A stretch of DNA of 64,000 bases from Bugula neritina (Eukaryota; Bryozoa; Gymnolaemata; Cheilostomatida; Bugulidae), in NCBI GenBank assembly GCA_964035545.1, contig OZ037770.1, positions 1,532,501 to 1,596,500 of the forward strand. Reading direction: 5' to 3'. Below, in pieces: positions 1 to 12,869 of the stretch; positions within the stretch are counted from its first letter, which is position 1, and every line of letters starts with the position of its first letter. A program made the position numbers and the translations under genes. The notes beneath the pieces were generated by a model. The model was not told the DNA's origin. It was given only the letters and a program-made list of their open reading frames with translations, and ran no database searches.

Positions 1-273
1 TTTGCACTCGTTTCCAGAAAAAAGTTTTACACACTGTTTTACTTTTTTTCTTGCCAAAGACTTTACAGAGAGTCAAACGAATGGCTGCCTCTAGGTAGGA
101 TGCCCAACTAAGTCGAAGAACTCTTTTGAAGTGAGCCAATTCAAGGTTATAAAATTATGTGAAAATTCTTGTACAAGTTGCCTATTCTACTCTATTATTC
201 AAACTCAATAATGCACATGATTTCTATATTTTGTTTTGTGGGCACAAAACACACTTGTTGTTTTAATGATTAC

Positions 274-360
274 TGGAAGTTTCCAAAACAATTGGCTTTA
301 TTGCTGATATACTTGTTGTAATTTAAACAGGTATAAAAGCTAAATTATTGGAAACTTCCA
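274..360. repeat. Short inverted repeat pair
   Basis: TGGAAGTTTCCAA (274-286) and its perfect complement TTGGAAACTTCCA (348-360) enclose 61 bp. Could be a tiny MITE or a hairpin. Confidence 0.5.
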
Positions 361-2017
361 ACCATAGTTAGTTTAAGGTCATGTTTTCTTAGTTCCTGGC
401 TTTTTGCCAGGTGCTTTACGTTCTATAGGAACAATGTTCCACTGATAGCTCGAACAGGTTGAATGTCACAGCAACAATAAAAATATGAAAGATAAAGAAT
501 CTTATGTTCTCCAATATTCTTTTTTAATTTTTTCAAAAGCCAATTCATGTTTAGGTTATTGCTTGTTGAAAAACGTAGTCCCCCTTCCACATTCTTTCTA
601 ATTTATACGCTCCTGACTTGTATTGTATCTCAATATACTGCATTTGAGTGCTTTTTAGTCTCACTTCACTAACTTTGCCTATACTTCACAAGTGCCAGTG
701 CTGCTGGCTCATAAGCTAAATGTTATAAACTGTCAGCTAAAACCCATTATTGTATTCCTAGGTTGGTTGGCCTAAATAAAACAATTGTCAAATCATGATT
801 TTATGTTATAGGAGTATACTCTATTCCAACCTGCTGCCTAGCTTTTTTTTTTTCCTATATCATAATCTTTGATGTAATTACAGAATTGGTGTGTCACATT
901 TTCTTTGGCAACCATCCGAGTTATAAACAGCAGTAATGGTACCTATAATATTATATTATTATCATTATAATATAATATATAATATTATGTGTTTTTTTAT
1001 TTATTGCATAATATATATTTTATTATTGTTGTGCACACAAGGGCAATTAAACTAGTTTTCAAAATGTGCCTCTAAATTATCAGAATATTAGTTAAAATAT
1101 GTTCATGGTTTGTTAGGTAAACCTAAAAAAGGATGCTGTATTCCGTAAGTAAAAGGGTGTTGAACCATAATGAACTACAATAGATTAGCCACTCTGCTAC
1201 CAATTGCATCAGTATAATATATGGCTAGCTGTGATGCTTTTGTTTGTCTCCGGTGGCTGGCTGCAATATGATAACTTGGCCAACTTCCAAGAGTTTAAAA
1301 TTGGCGCAATAGTTCAAGAAATTACATACTGCACAGAGCTCGTGGTGATAAAAACCTTGCTATTATCAGTACTTATTACAACTGCCAGCTTACGAGCTGC
1401 ATTGTATAATGCCGTTTAGGCAGACTACTAAAACCAAATTTTTCTCCATATAAATATACCTTAAACACAATGCAGCAACATAATTTTTATTTTCAAATTA
1501 CATTGCCACCCTTACATGAGCTGTGGGTTTCATGCATAAAGATTCATATGATTAGAGAGTTATGCTATAGCCTATAGGCCCTAACTGTGCTAGTAAATGA
1601 AGAAAAAAACACACCATCGTCAAAGTTTACTTCAAGTATGTTGTTTCTCAAAAACTCAGTTTTGTCCATCACTCTTTTGCATACAAATACTTATGTAATA
1701 GCATACAGTTTAAGTTTTTTTTTGGAGCACATCTGCAAACTCTACAATGATAGGCAAGATCATGCTTTACCAGTTTATTTCAGACCTGTTTTTGTAGCTA
1801 GTAATATGCAAGCTACTTACTTTTCAACTTCTGGGTTATTTGTTCAAAACCATTAGCTTTGCTAGCAACCTGAGGCTATTACAACAGTTTTTGAAAATAG
1901 CTAGCCACTGGTAGTCAACATGAATTGACAGCCTAACAATTATAACCCATATTTTGAGGCTCCAAATATGATTTATGTAATGATAGTTTTTAATATAATG
2001 CGCTTTTCATTCACCAA

Positions 2018-2100
2018 GACTAAGTGGTCTAGAGGTTAAAGGTGCCAGCGATGAGTTGATTGGTAGTGGTTCAACCCTTTTCTGTGGCAATTTTTTTTTG
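2018..2100 (+). mobile_element. tRNA-like sequence, probable SINE head or tRNA pseudogene
   Basis: A-box TGGTCTAGAGG and B-box GGTTCAACCCT at tRNA-like spacing, followed by a run of nine T (Pol III terminator-like). The acceptor and anticodon stems do not fold convincingly, so it is not a normal tRNA gene. Confidence 0.45.
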
Positions 2101-3261
2101 TCAATTTATGCAAATCCTACTCATGTATAATAAATATGGCTATAGATTTAGCATTTCTTCACCCTTGGAAACATTATTCAACAATAGGACAACATATATG
2201 CATACTAATTAGATACTGAGCACTGGGCTAAGCCTTAAATTGATTTTATGGAATACAATGCACTTAAAATATTCTTATGTGAATTAGAGAAACTGAAAGT
2301 ACACCAGCTACACTATAGATAGACTGTTACTGACAAGACTGCAAAGTGAAGTGAGGTGATTTAGCTGAAATTAACTCTGCCAAACAAACTAAGAATTATG
2401 TTTTGCTGAGACATTTTCAATAGAATGTAACATAGTGAGAAGATGCTAATGTAAAATAGGGAACATTATATTGGCAGAAATCCAATAGATTGCCAATTTG
2501 TGCGAGAGGGTACTATGTTATTGTGATAGCGTACAGAGCGGCAAACATACTAGGAACGTTATAATTAGTCACACAGGAGCGTAGCTAGCAGACTTTAGAT
2601 AAATGCAGTGAAACTTGCAAAATGGTGTACGTTTTGACCAAATTGTGAAGAGCATAAACAGAGTTTCAAAAAACAAGGAAAGTATATTAGAGAAAACATA
2701 TCAAGGAATGTCAAGCTTAAATTTTAGACTTTATATAATGAATCCCTTCTCAGGGCATAATTTCACAGTATCTCGTCCTCAGACATAACACTTATGTACC
2801 AATACGAGATACATTACATCATAATTAAATGTTGTCTATCGGCAAAAATTTTGCAGTAGCCAATCATAGTACTATAACAGGGCAGTCTGAGTGTAGTATC
2901 TCGTTTATCAGCATAATTATAATAGCCCGTAGTTGAAGATGGAGTTGGAAGCTTTTCAAATACCTCCCGCATATAATAGCATTTATGCTAGTCCTTAAAA
3001 CTAAATAAACATTATGGTAGACCAATAATCATGAAAGCTCTACTCATTTGTAACTGGAGGATTTGCAGCACCACAATACTAAATTTCTTGCATTGGAGGT
3101 GCTTAGGCTGTGTTGTCATAGTTATATGTACTTATTGGGGCTTGGTATAAAATTAAACCTGACAATTATAACGATTAAAGTATTATTGCTGTGGTTTCAA
3201 CTGACCAACTTTGGAGTTATTATCTCGATTCTTTGTCGGGAATGGTTAGATAATTTCATGC

Positions 3262-3324
3262 AATAATGAGTTTTGGCTTTATATCATTATAAATAATGAG
3301 TTTTGGCTTTATATCATTATAAAT
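3262..3324 (+). repeat. Two tandem copies of a 30-bp unit
   Basis: AATAATGAGTTTTGGCTTTA... occurs twice with a period of exactly 30 bp. Confidence 0.85.
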
Positions 3325-6300
3325 ATCTACATTGATGGCAGCACTGAGCTAGAATTCTAATATCTTTTCAAGCTCATTGGGTGGCAGCTTATCGGCTAAA
3401 TTTTATGCAGATATTGAATAATGTGGTTTGATAGTTATGCTATATTGTTAGGTTCACAAGCATCTTTAAAAAGTTATAATTATTGCGTTGACCATAGGTC
3501 GAAAAATTACCTAAAGAGAGGGCAGACAACTCCAAAAGATTGTTTTCGCAGAAGCAAGTAAAATTCAGCTAAACTGAATACTCCAACTGATCAACATTTT
3601 CATCTATTGAAATTGAAGAAAAGTTCAATATTATTATACTATTCTAATCATGAATAGGCACAAGCTAAAAAGATATTTATTTCAAAAAATATAAAAAGTA
3701 AAGTAACACAACAATGTTTGCGAACGCAGACTTAAAAATGTGAATATTCTAGCTTGAAATTAAGTCTGAAATTCAGACTTTTCTAGGTTGAATTGACTTT
3801 AATTGACTCACCAGAAAAAACAATTAATAAAATTATAAAGACAAGCATATAATGAAAAATGTAGTTCATTAGCAAAGCTGGAGGAAAGCACTTTTTTTCT
3901 AGAAATTGTTCGATTACATAATACATTTTTGTGCAAATGATATTGTTTAATGAAATGAAACTGTTGTATTGTTTGGCTAGATGAAGTTTCAAAAGTATTT
4001 TTAATATTTTCTCAAATAAAGTAGACATGCACTCCATTTTCACATTTTTTGGCAAAACATATGATTGGGATTCAGTAGTCAATCAGTTAAGCTTGACACA
4101 AGGAGTTGTCACATCCATCCCAAAGAACAAGACCATCTACAATAACAAACATGGAAAGTACTTAAAATTACATTTAAGTTTACAATAATCCTTAAAATAT
4201 ATGTTGCCTTCTGCAAATGCTAAATAAAACACGATGTAATGCTATGTTTACTTAGACTAAATCTTGCTGACTTACAATGAAATTTATTCATTTCAATTTG
4301 AAAATTCCTGTCAATAACTTGACTCTATGCTAACAACTAATTGTAATACCAAAATCACACTGCTACTTTTAGTTTAGGGAATTTATTTTCATTATTAGTT
4401 CAATATTCAGCAGAGGTTTTTCTTTAATGAACAAACAATAGGCATACATGCAGATGAAAGATTAGGTCTAGTGAATACTAATTTTGTGCCTAACAAAAAA
4501 AAATGAAAGACTGCATGAAAAACTAACAACTCTAAAAAATTGCAATTTGAATGAGGCTCAGGCTTTTAGGTGAGCAGGAGTAACCAGAAGAGCTACTTTA
4601 ATGGAAGAAATTACTGACTGATTGTGTAGTTGCAGGCTGCATGATGTGTTTTGATTGTCACAACCACTTTTGAAAAGGGAAAATCCATTAAATTAAGACT
4701 ACTGGCAAACAACAGAACGATAAGGAAAAAATACCAAGTAGAAATTCACTTCTCAAAGCAAACTGTAGTTAATACATTATAGATGCTTAGAAGAAGCAGG
4801 CAATAGTGAATGCTATATAGTGTAGATCAGGATTCTATACAATGACAAGTAAACTGAAATTCCAGTGCACTTTGAAACTACTTGTAAGAATGGGCTTAGT
4901 GCTTTGTAGTGCCTTGAAATTTTTTCAAGTCTAATTGGCACCATACTATTAGAATTCGCAGAGAGATGACCCTTTAAACTTTCACTTTAAACTTTAATAC
5001 CTTCACGATTTTCAGTAAGAAATTCAATTTTTCTAGGTCTGAAATTTCACCGAGTTGCATTGCAAGCCGCTGGTCAAAATGTTTAGTTTGTGATAACTTA
5101 ATCAGCTGATTTCAGAATAACAATCATTGGGAATGACATCTTCATGTAGATATAGATATTTATGCTTATAATTATATCGGCTGCCTTCATCAATCATCGA
5201 TACTATGCTGCCAAATCAACTAATTAATTACAGTTGAAAACTTCAAAGGGCATTGAATAGCAATTAAGCAAGTTATACTTTTAATATTACAAAAAGAACT
5301 TATGCATCAATATGATTTAAAATATAGGCGGGCACTCCGCTAGTGATATTAACTGAAACTGGAACTTTTTTCATGCAGGAAAAGCAAAAACGCATCTCAA
5401 CAGAAACCCAAAAATTTCCAGCACACTTTATGCTTTGACAACATGCACACAATAACTTCGTTTATGGTACAAACCTTTTTGTTGGTTGTCTTCCAACATT
5501 TTCACTAGAGCAAAGCCGAAAGAAATTTGGAAACTGCATAATGATGCCAGCCACCGTGGCATCATCTTCTCTGGAAAAGTATTGACAAATCATCACCCAA
5601 AAACTTCAGCAAAGCCTCCATCAATAGTATGTAATACTTTAGGTGAAACTAAAAAGAAAGAGACAATATTTTCGTGTAATTTAACCCATCAATAAACGCA
5701 TCAATAGTTAGTGTGGCCATGGTTTAAACCTCATTAATTTCATGCTATTTAAGGCTTTTACAACTTAAAAGATGTAATTCATCTGCAAGAGAAATGTTAG
5801 GTATATGAAATGAGTAGAAGTGCAAAAGCAAGCAGGTATTAAGGAAGGAAGAGTTAGTAGGTGTACTTTGACTTGCGATAAATCAATGTGATACCAGATG
5901 TGAATTTTGAGGTGTGTTTACTCCAATCTCACTGAAAAGGTAGAAATAGCTAAATTTACGAGACACACAATATTTTATAAAATACTGCACATTCATTAAG
6001 ACTTTATAAAACTTTAGTGTGAAGGGTGACTCACACTTTTAAACCGTCGATGAGCTAAGTTGTAAAAGTTTGATGAGAACCTTTTACTCTATAAATTTAT
6101 GCAATATAAAATACTCTCCACATATTCAACAGCTACGAAGTTTTGTTGAAGATAAACTTCCTCAACAAATATACAGAAAAAAGCTATTTGAAAGCCAAAT
6201 TTCATTAGCATATTATAAGATTATTTGTGTTTCATCTTTATAAACAATGATTTAGTCATTTAACGGATAACTAATGATTTCAATTTGTTTTTCATTCAAT

Positions 6301-6696
6301 AAAAACTAAGTGTAGTTGGTATTAAAAACAGCTTTCATTTCTCACTTTTTTTCTCACCCTAATCTGCGTAGGCAAACAATTGGTTTGTTTCAAACACCAC
6401 AACAGTAAAGCGTGACAGCATAGCCAGTGGAGAAAACAATCATCTATACTGCTGGATCAGTGGCAACTTGTGAGTGTGTCAGAGTAGTGTCTTGTTGTGT
6501 GACTCTACAAATAAATTATGAATTTGAATATACTACAAAGTTGCAAACATTGTTTTAACAAAACACAGCATTTATTTGATATTATATGTAAAGCTCAAGT
6601 TGGTATAATATATATTAAATAAATTTTAGCTTTCCTTTTGGATACTCTAAAACAAAATAAAAAAATAAACCAAAATTGGGTAAAGCCATACAAACT

Positions 6697-7000
6697 AGAG
6701 AGAGAAAGAGAGTGGGAGAGGGGGGGGTGGGAGAGAAAGGTTAGGAGAGAGGATGGAAGAGAGATGGGGTAGAAGAGAGAAAGGGAGAGAGTCAGAGAGA
6801 TAGTGGAAAAGGGAAGAGAGAAAGGTTAGGAGAGAGAGAAGGTGGGAGAGACGGAGAGTGGGAGAGAGAGAAGGTGGGAGAGACAGAGGGTGGGAGAGAG
6901 GGAGGGTGGGAGAGAGGGAGGGTGGGAGAGAGGGGGAGAAAGAGAGAGAGGTTGAGTGGAAGGTGTGGGAGAAAGAGACAGAGAGAGGAGTGAGAGAGCT
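6697..7000 (+). repeat. Purine-rich GA minisatellite
   Basis: Imperfect repeats of GAGAGAGGGAGGGTGG type. A 142-residue Ser/Pro/Leu-rich frame on the other strand (7220-6792) is mostly translation of this repeat and is not called as a gene. Confidence 0.85.
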
Positions 7001-7618
7001 TCCAAACTAACACCATTGACTTAAAAAATGTTGATAAAAACTGCAGCAAGTCTTTAAAAACGATGCTAGCAAGTTCAAAGCTCACTATAACTTTCAAAAT
7101 CAATAAAATGTCAAGTTCAAAAAACTCATCTGCGAGCAAAAAATAGTTACAGAGACAACCAGGTATTGGGCAAGAGCCAGCTAATAGGAGTACCTTTTTA
7201 GATAAACTGCATGCAGGCACAGTGAGATAGCATCGGTGAGTTGTGTCTTCATTTTAATTTCCTAAAAATGAACATAAACAAATGCTAGTAATGAAAGTTT
7301 TCAGGGTTATTAAGGGTGCAATTTTATCACTAAACATCATAGCAATAGCAAAAATTGCTCAGTACAAATTTAAGAAAAATTTCTTTCATCCATTACATAA
7401 TACCCGAAATCAAATCCATTTATTCAATTCATCAAGCTGAAAAACCAAGAATAATCAGAAAGACAGTAAAATCACTTTCTCGTAAAAAACAGCTTTAGAT
7501 CATAATTGTTGGGTTCAGCTCTTAAGCTAAGACACCGATGCACTGAAATACGAAAAAGATCAGCATACTTTTGACTGTCACAAAATTTATTTTACGTGCA
7601 ACAGACATTTTAAGGTCA

Positions 7619-7661
7619 CCCGCCACCCGCGAAGGACCACGTTGGTGAAAGGTGACCAGAT
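7619..7661 (+). mobile_element. 43-bp 5'-truncated SINE tail with target-site duplication
   Basis: CCGCCACCCGCGAAGGACCA and GGTGAAAGGTGACC match the 3' tail of the SINE at 55503-55770. The piece is flanked by identical 12-bp repeats ATTTTAAGGTCA at 7607-7618 and 7662-7673. This is the signature of a severely 5'-truncated retrotransposition. Confidence 0.65.
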
Positions 7662-7999
7662 ATTTTAAGGTCAATCAAAATCAAGCAAAGTTCATCGTCA
7701 TATTGCTTACTGCTTAATGCTGCAGCTTATTTTTGCTTACCAAGTTTCTTTCTGCAGAATAATTGTAGCTAGCTTCTCGATTTGCCATCTTTATTCCAGT
7801 CCAGGTTCAAATGACATCTTGATCGTTGCAAATATCCATGCAAGCTAAAAAATATTTATCAATCAGTAAAACAACAGAAATACTTACAATGATCCAAATA
7901 TTACTATTACATTACTATAACATTACACAGTAACACTATGTTTATAATTGTAATACGGAAGCATGACTTTGTGGTAGTTTGATATGCTATAGCAAAAGG

Positions 8000-10900
8000 T
8001 AGAAAAATCAACTGAAAAACCGACAGAAATAATCAAGTACAATTAACTAAAGTAAATAAACTTACTGAATAGTAAATATTTTACTATACTTAGTGAATTG
8101 ATTTACTTCCACTAGGTTTACTTTCATGATTAAATGTTTCTGTCTATTTTCCAGTTTATAGGAATATATTAAAAGTGAAACCAATTATAATTACTATTAC
8201 CTTATCTAGTTTTGACTATATATTTTTCACAAATATAAACATAGTTATATGCGTATTCCTATTGTGACTGCAGATACCATTGCGGTAACTGAAATCAAAC
8301 TTCATTCTACTTCAAGTTTCAAACATTGTCCCAGTTCAAAGACTAACAAGTAAATAATTAATAACTGTGAAAGCTCCAATAAGTTACTTCATTATTAAAT
8401 AAGATATAACTGATTCTACTGTATATGATACTATGGTATCTGTATTAAATTAAAACATAATTATGAAAATCAAAAGTTGTATTTTGAGCACTTATATTAT
8501 AGTAATTAAATTAACAGCTTAAAATAGGCACATTAAACCATGATTGGAATTTTTATCCATTTATCTTTATAATTATATTTATTCTTTATTCTGAAAGTTG
8601 ACGCAACACTGGTAACAAAACTAAAAGTAATTGATTAAGTATGATTTATTCTTACACACTTTACCATTATATTTAGTCTTCCTGACTTTCAGTCTGTCAT
8701 AGTGATTACTACTATATGAAAATGACTTTGACTTAGGAGTCATAATTATAGTCACAGTGTTGATAAGTCAACAGTGTAGGATTAACACAGCACTAGACTA
8801 GTACTACCTCCAGCTTTCAAGTTTATGTTAGGGTATCTCTAAGACTAAAGAGTAACCCTAATAATGTAAGCAAAGAGCAGTGAGTAATAAGCATGCTATT
8901 CAACTTCAAGTTTCACTAGTACTATAACCAATACCACATGTATTTTAATAAAATTATGTAGCTGGTGAGTGAACTATAAAAATTAAATAGGGATCAAACT
9001 TTGAGCAATATTAATAGAAATAATATTAGGACAGAGGTTTCCAATTATTAGTATGTGAAACCAAAGGGGAATGGATAACCACTATTAGTATTATTACATT
9101 TACTTTATATTTAGTTTTACCAGTTCGTATTATGATTATCTTACTTTGAATTGTAAAGTATAATAATTATAATATTCATAGTAGTATATTTATATTAGTA
9201 ATTAATATGTATATTAGTAAAAACATTTGTTTTAAGTTGCTTGTTTATTAAATTATTCTAAATCCTAATAACGATAATCTTAATATTAGTGATAATCATT
9301 ATGCTCATCACTGTCCCCAAGTGCTATCAGTATGACCATCGCAATGTGAACCTAGACGTGAATGTAAAAAGGCACTGCAAAACAGAACATGGGATGGAGG
9401 CAGATATCCATACCATAATACAAATATCGATATTGAATTTGATAATCATAATTATTATACAAATATAATGATAATAACTACAATGATCAAAAATAAATAA
9501 TACCAAAGAGTTTTCGAATTACTATTCATAAAATCAAATATCACATTTATAAAGATATAATCATATCTATTATTAAATTTAAGTCAATTATACTAATAGC
9601 AATAGTAATATAAATAGAAAAAAGAATCATTGACCAGGAGTAGGTGCAAAATAAAAGTCAATTTTAAGACAAAGAGTAAGAAAAATACTAAATCGATATT
9701 TAAAATCACTTATTTTTAATCTTAGTCACTTACAGTCAGTCTTAGTTTAATTTTTACTACTAAGTCTTTAATTTCAAGTTCATTTTGACAATAAACTTGA
9801 AGACTTTAACTAAGAATATGTATAATTCAAAATTCCAAACTGGTACAAGTAAAAGTTGCTACTGAAGCTTTGTAATATTATTTTAAATTATTGGTATGAT
9901 AGCATTAATTTTGATTCATAGCAATACTGATAGTGACAATTTCAAACATACCCATACCATTACTGTTACAGTTTAAGTTACTATTGCCATTGTGATTGCC
10001 GGTAATGAGTAAATACAACTTAAATTTATATGACTATTACTATTACTATTAGTATTACTATCACTTTCAGTACCGGTCTAGTATCAGTATCACCTTAATT
10101 CAAAATCAATGTATAATTTATCAAATTACTTTCATATTATCATTTATCAATAATATGTCTATCACTATGATATTATCATGATATTGATTTTTAATTTAAA
10201 CATAATAAAATCATAGGTATAATCATAATGCTTAATTTTACTTTTAGTTCAGGTTCAATGATTTAAGAGTAAGTGAAAGTTACTATAACTATTGCCATTG
10301 TGATTGCTAGAAATAAGTAAATATAATTTAAATTTATATGACTATTACTATTACCAACACTCAGACTTACTCGGACTCACTCTGTCTCTAACTCTAAGTC
10401 TGAGTCTCACTCCACCAGAGTGAGAGTGACACTGAATTACTATAACTATTACTATAACTATTAGTATTAGTATTAGTATTAGCAAAATATATCAACCTTA
10501 TGATTATCTTATTAGTTATTACAATATGTTCGGCATTGATGTTGAACTAAAAATATTAATAGTTATTACAATCACAATGACAATGCCAATATGATCAAAG
10601 ACAAATCAAAATGATTCCAAGCAGTTTCAGTTTGAGTTTGAGTTGAAGGTAAGTTATAAGTTGAAGTAGTACGTAAGTGGTAGTTGATACTGATACTATC
10701 AGTGATAGGTCTATACTCCATACCAATGAACTCAATAATATTACCTATATATTACCATAAATTATATTACTATTAGTATTACCTATAATTAAAATATATT
10801 CTTTCTTTTCCAGCTCAGTGCTTCATACCCTCTACTTAGTCTAATGCCGCGCACATGACGAGAATGTGAGGTGAAGGTCACTCACAGCTAAAATCGCCAA

Positions 10901-11615
10901 GGATCTGTAATCCATCACTAGTAGTAGTAGTTCTAGTAGTCGTACTACCAGTAATCTGGCTTCGCTATGACACTACGAATTGAATGTTGACAAGACGCGT
11001 GCATGTTTGCTGTTGGTAAACTAATTTTTACTGAATTTTAATCATGCTAAGCTGCAACCTATTTTCTAATGAAATAATATATTCAATAATAATATAATAA
11101 ATATAATAATTATCATTATAATATTTTATCATTTAATTTTATAACTTTTACTTTTAGTTTTAGTATTTTGGTTTTACATCAAAATTTACATCATTATGAT
11201 TATCATTATGATTACAAAATGAAAATAATTATCATTAATCATTACCTTTTAATTTATGATTATAATTAATGTTAGAATTACCACAATTACAATCACAATG
11301 ATAATGGCATAATGATAATGGCATAATGCCAATGATAATCACAATCGTAACACTAATAATAATAGTAATAGTCAAACTCAAGGATTGAGCCAATGATTCA
11401 GATTGTCTAAATTTAATTAAATAAATTTCAGCTTTGGGTTTAACTTTACAGTTCACAATTTTATTTTACATTACGACTGAGAGTCACAGTAACTGTAAGA
11501 CTAAGAAAAAGAGTAAGTCATACCTTTCTTGCAGTTATTTTCAAAGTTTGTAATTGTACTGGTACAGTAGTAGACCTAGTAGTAGTACTAGTAGTAGTAG
11601 TAGTAACAGTACTAT

Positions 11616-11671
<56 letters not shown>

Positions 11672-12650
11672 CTAGTACTAGTAGCAGTACTAGTACTAGT
11701 TGTAGTACTAGTATCAGTGGTAGTAGTAATAGGACTGCGATCTTAGATGTAAGTCTAATGAAATACGAATAATAATAGTATAAGTATAACTTTTACATAT
11801 TTAGTTTTACTATAAGTGTAAATATAATGAGTAATAGTAAAACTCAAAGTATATACATTAACTCAGTTTAGCATTAATGATAAAATATAATAATTATAAT
11901 AAAGTAATATGATCACCATTACGATTATAATTAAAATTCTTAGTAACACTTTTATGATACTCAGTTTAATTTATTAATATTAAACATTAGTTTGGCTACC
12001 ACAAATAACTAATAAGTGCTACTATAGGTAACTGTAAAGATAAGTATAAATTTAACTATAACATAGACTATCAGCAATAATAATATATCATATTGATATT
12101 AAACTATATATGGATAATGCAAATCATAGATCATACCTCATGATAATTATTCCTAATGATCTTACTTTTTATATGCTGATGCTAATAAGTAGTAATTTTA
12201 AATTTGATAACTCATGAATGATGAATAAGATAACAAGAATAATACTGGACCTAGTAATACTATTAGTCCTACTACTAGAATTTTATTATCTTATATTTGT
12301 AATACGCTTCTTTTAGTAATACTGCTGGTCAAAGTTAGTGTTAATCATATTTATAGTTAAATGTTGAAGGAATAAATTAGTTTATAACATAAACATTTCA
12401 CTATGTGAATATGAAATTTAATATGAATATCCCAATTACACTTGCTGTTGCTCTTTAGAGACTAGAGTTATAACTTATAACTATGATATAATAATGAATA
12501 CCATTATTTTAACTAATCATATTACTCAGCTAATGTTAATGATAACTGTAAGTCTAAAAACCATTACGGTTATAGGTATCACTGACTAATATTATTAATA
12601 ATATAATCATTCGTTTTATACTTGTACCTATATTTATATTTATACTTATA
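8000..12650. other. Cryptically simple AT-rich region
   Basis: Dominated by interspersed near-repeats of ATTACTATTAC, AGTATTAGTATT, AATAATCATTATG and TTCAAGTTTCA types rather than clean arrays. No supported gene. A short less-simple island at 9305-9410 has a zinc-finger-like translation (see findings). Confidence 0.6.
11563..11730 (+). repeat. (TAG)n microsatellite
   Basis: Long run of TAG/AGT triplets with ACTAGT interruptions. A shorter related run lies at 10918-10955. The serine-rich frame here is spurious. Confidence 0.9.
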
Positions 12651-12869
12651 CCTATTTTTATACTTATGATCATATCTATACTTTCACGTATGCTTGTACA
12701 TTTTACTCATAGTATCAGGGTGGCAATCGAAAAGTCATAATCGATATGCTAATCTAATAATAGAACCAACTGCACTACTATTATTATTATTGTTGATTGA
12801 CCGTAGTTTTTTAGCTGGTGTAACCTTTTACCATTGGCCTAGTTATACTAGGCTGAAATGGCTAGAACT

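Larger units (their letters stand above)
1..6690. other. AT-rich spacer, no supported gene
   Basis: Only short frames without splice or domain support. It holds the small inverted pair at 274-360, an AT-palindromic tract near 950-1010, the tRNA-like head at 2018 and the 30-bp tandem pair at 3262. Confidence 0.5.

Noticed and set aside
2018-2100. Functional tRNA gene
   Set aside because: Promoter boxes are present but the cloverleaf stems do not pair; treated as a SINE head or pseudogene.
6792-7220. 142-residue Ser/Pro/Leu-rich frame
   Set aside because: Mostly the complement of the GA minisatellite; no conserved domain.
11554-11772. Serine-rich 72-residue frame
   Set aside because: (TAG)n microsatellite read in the AGT frame.
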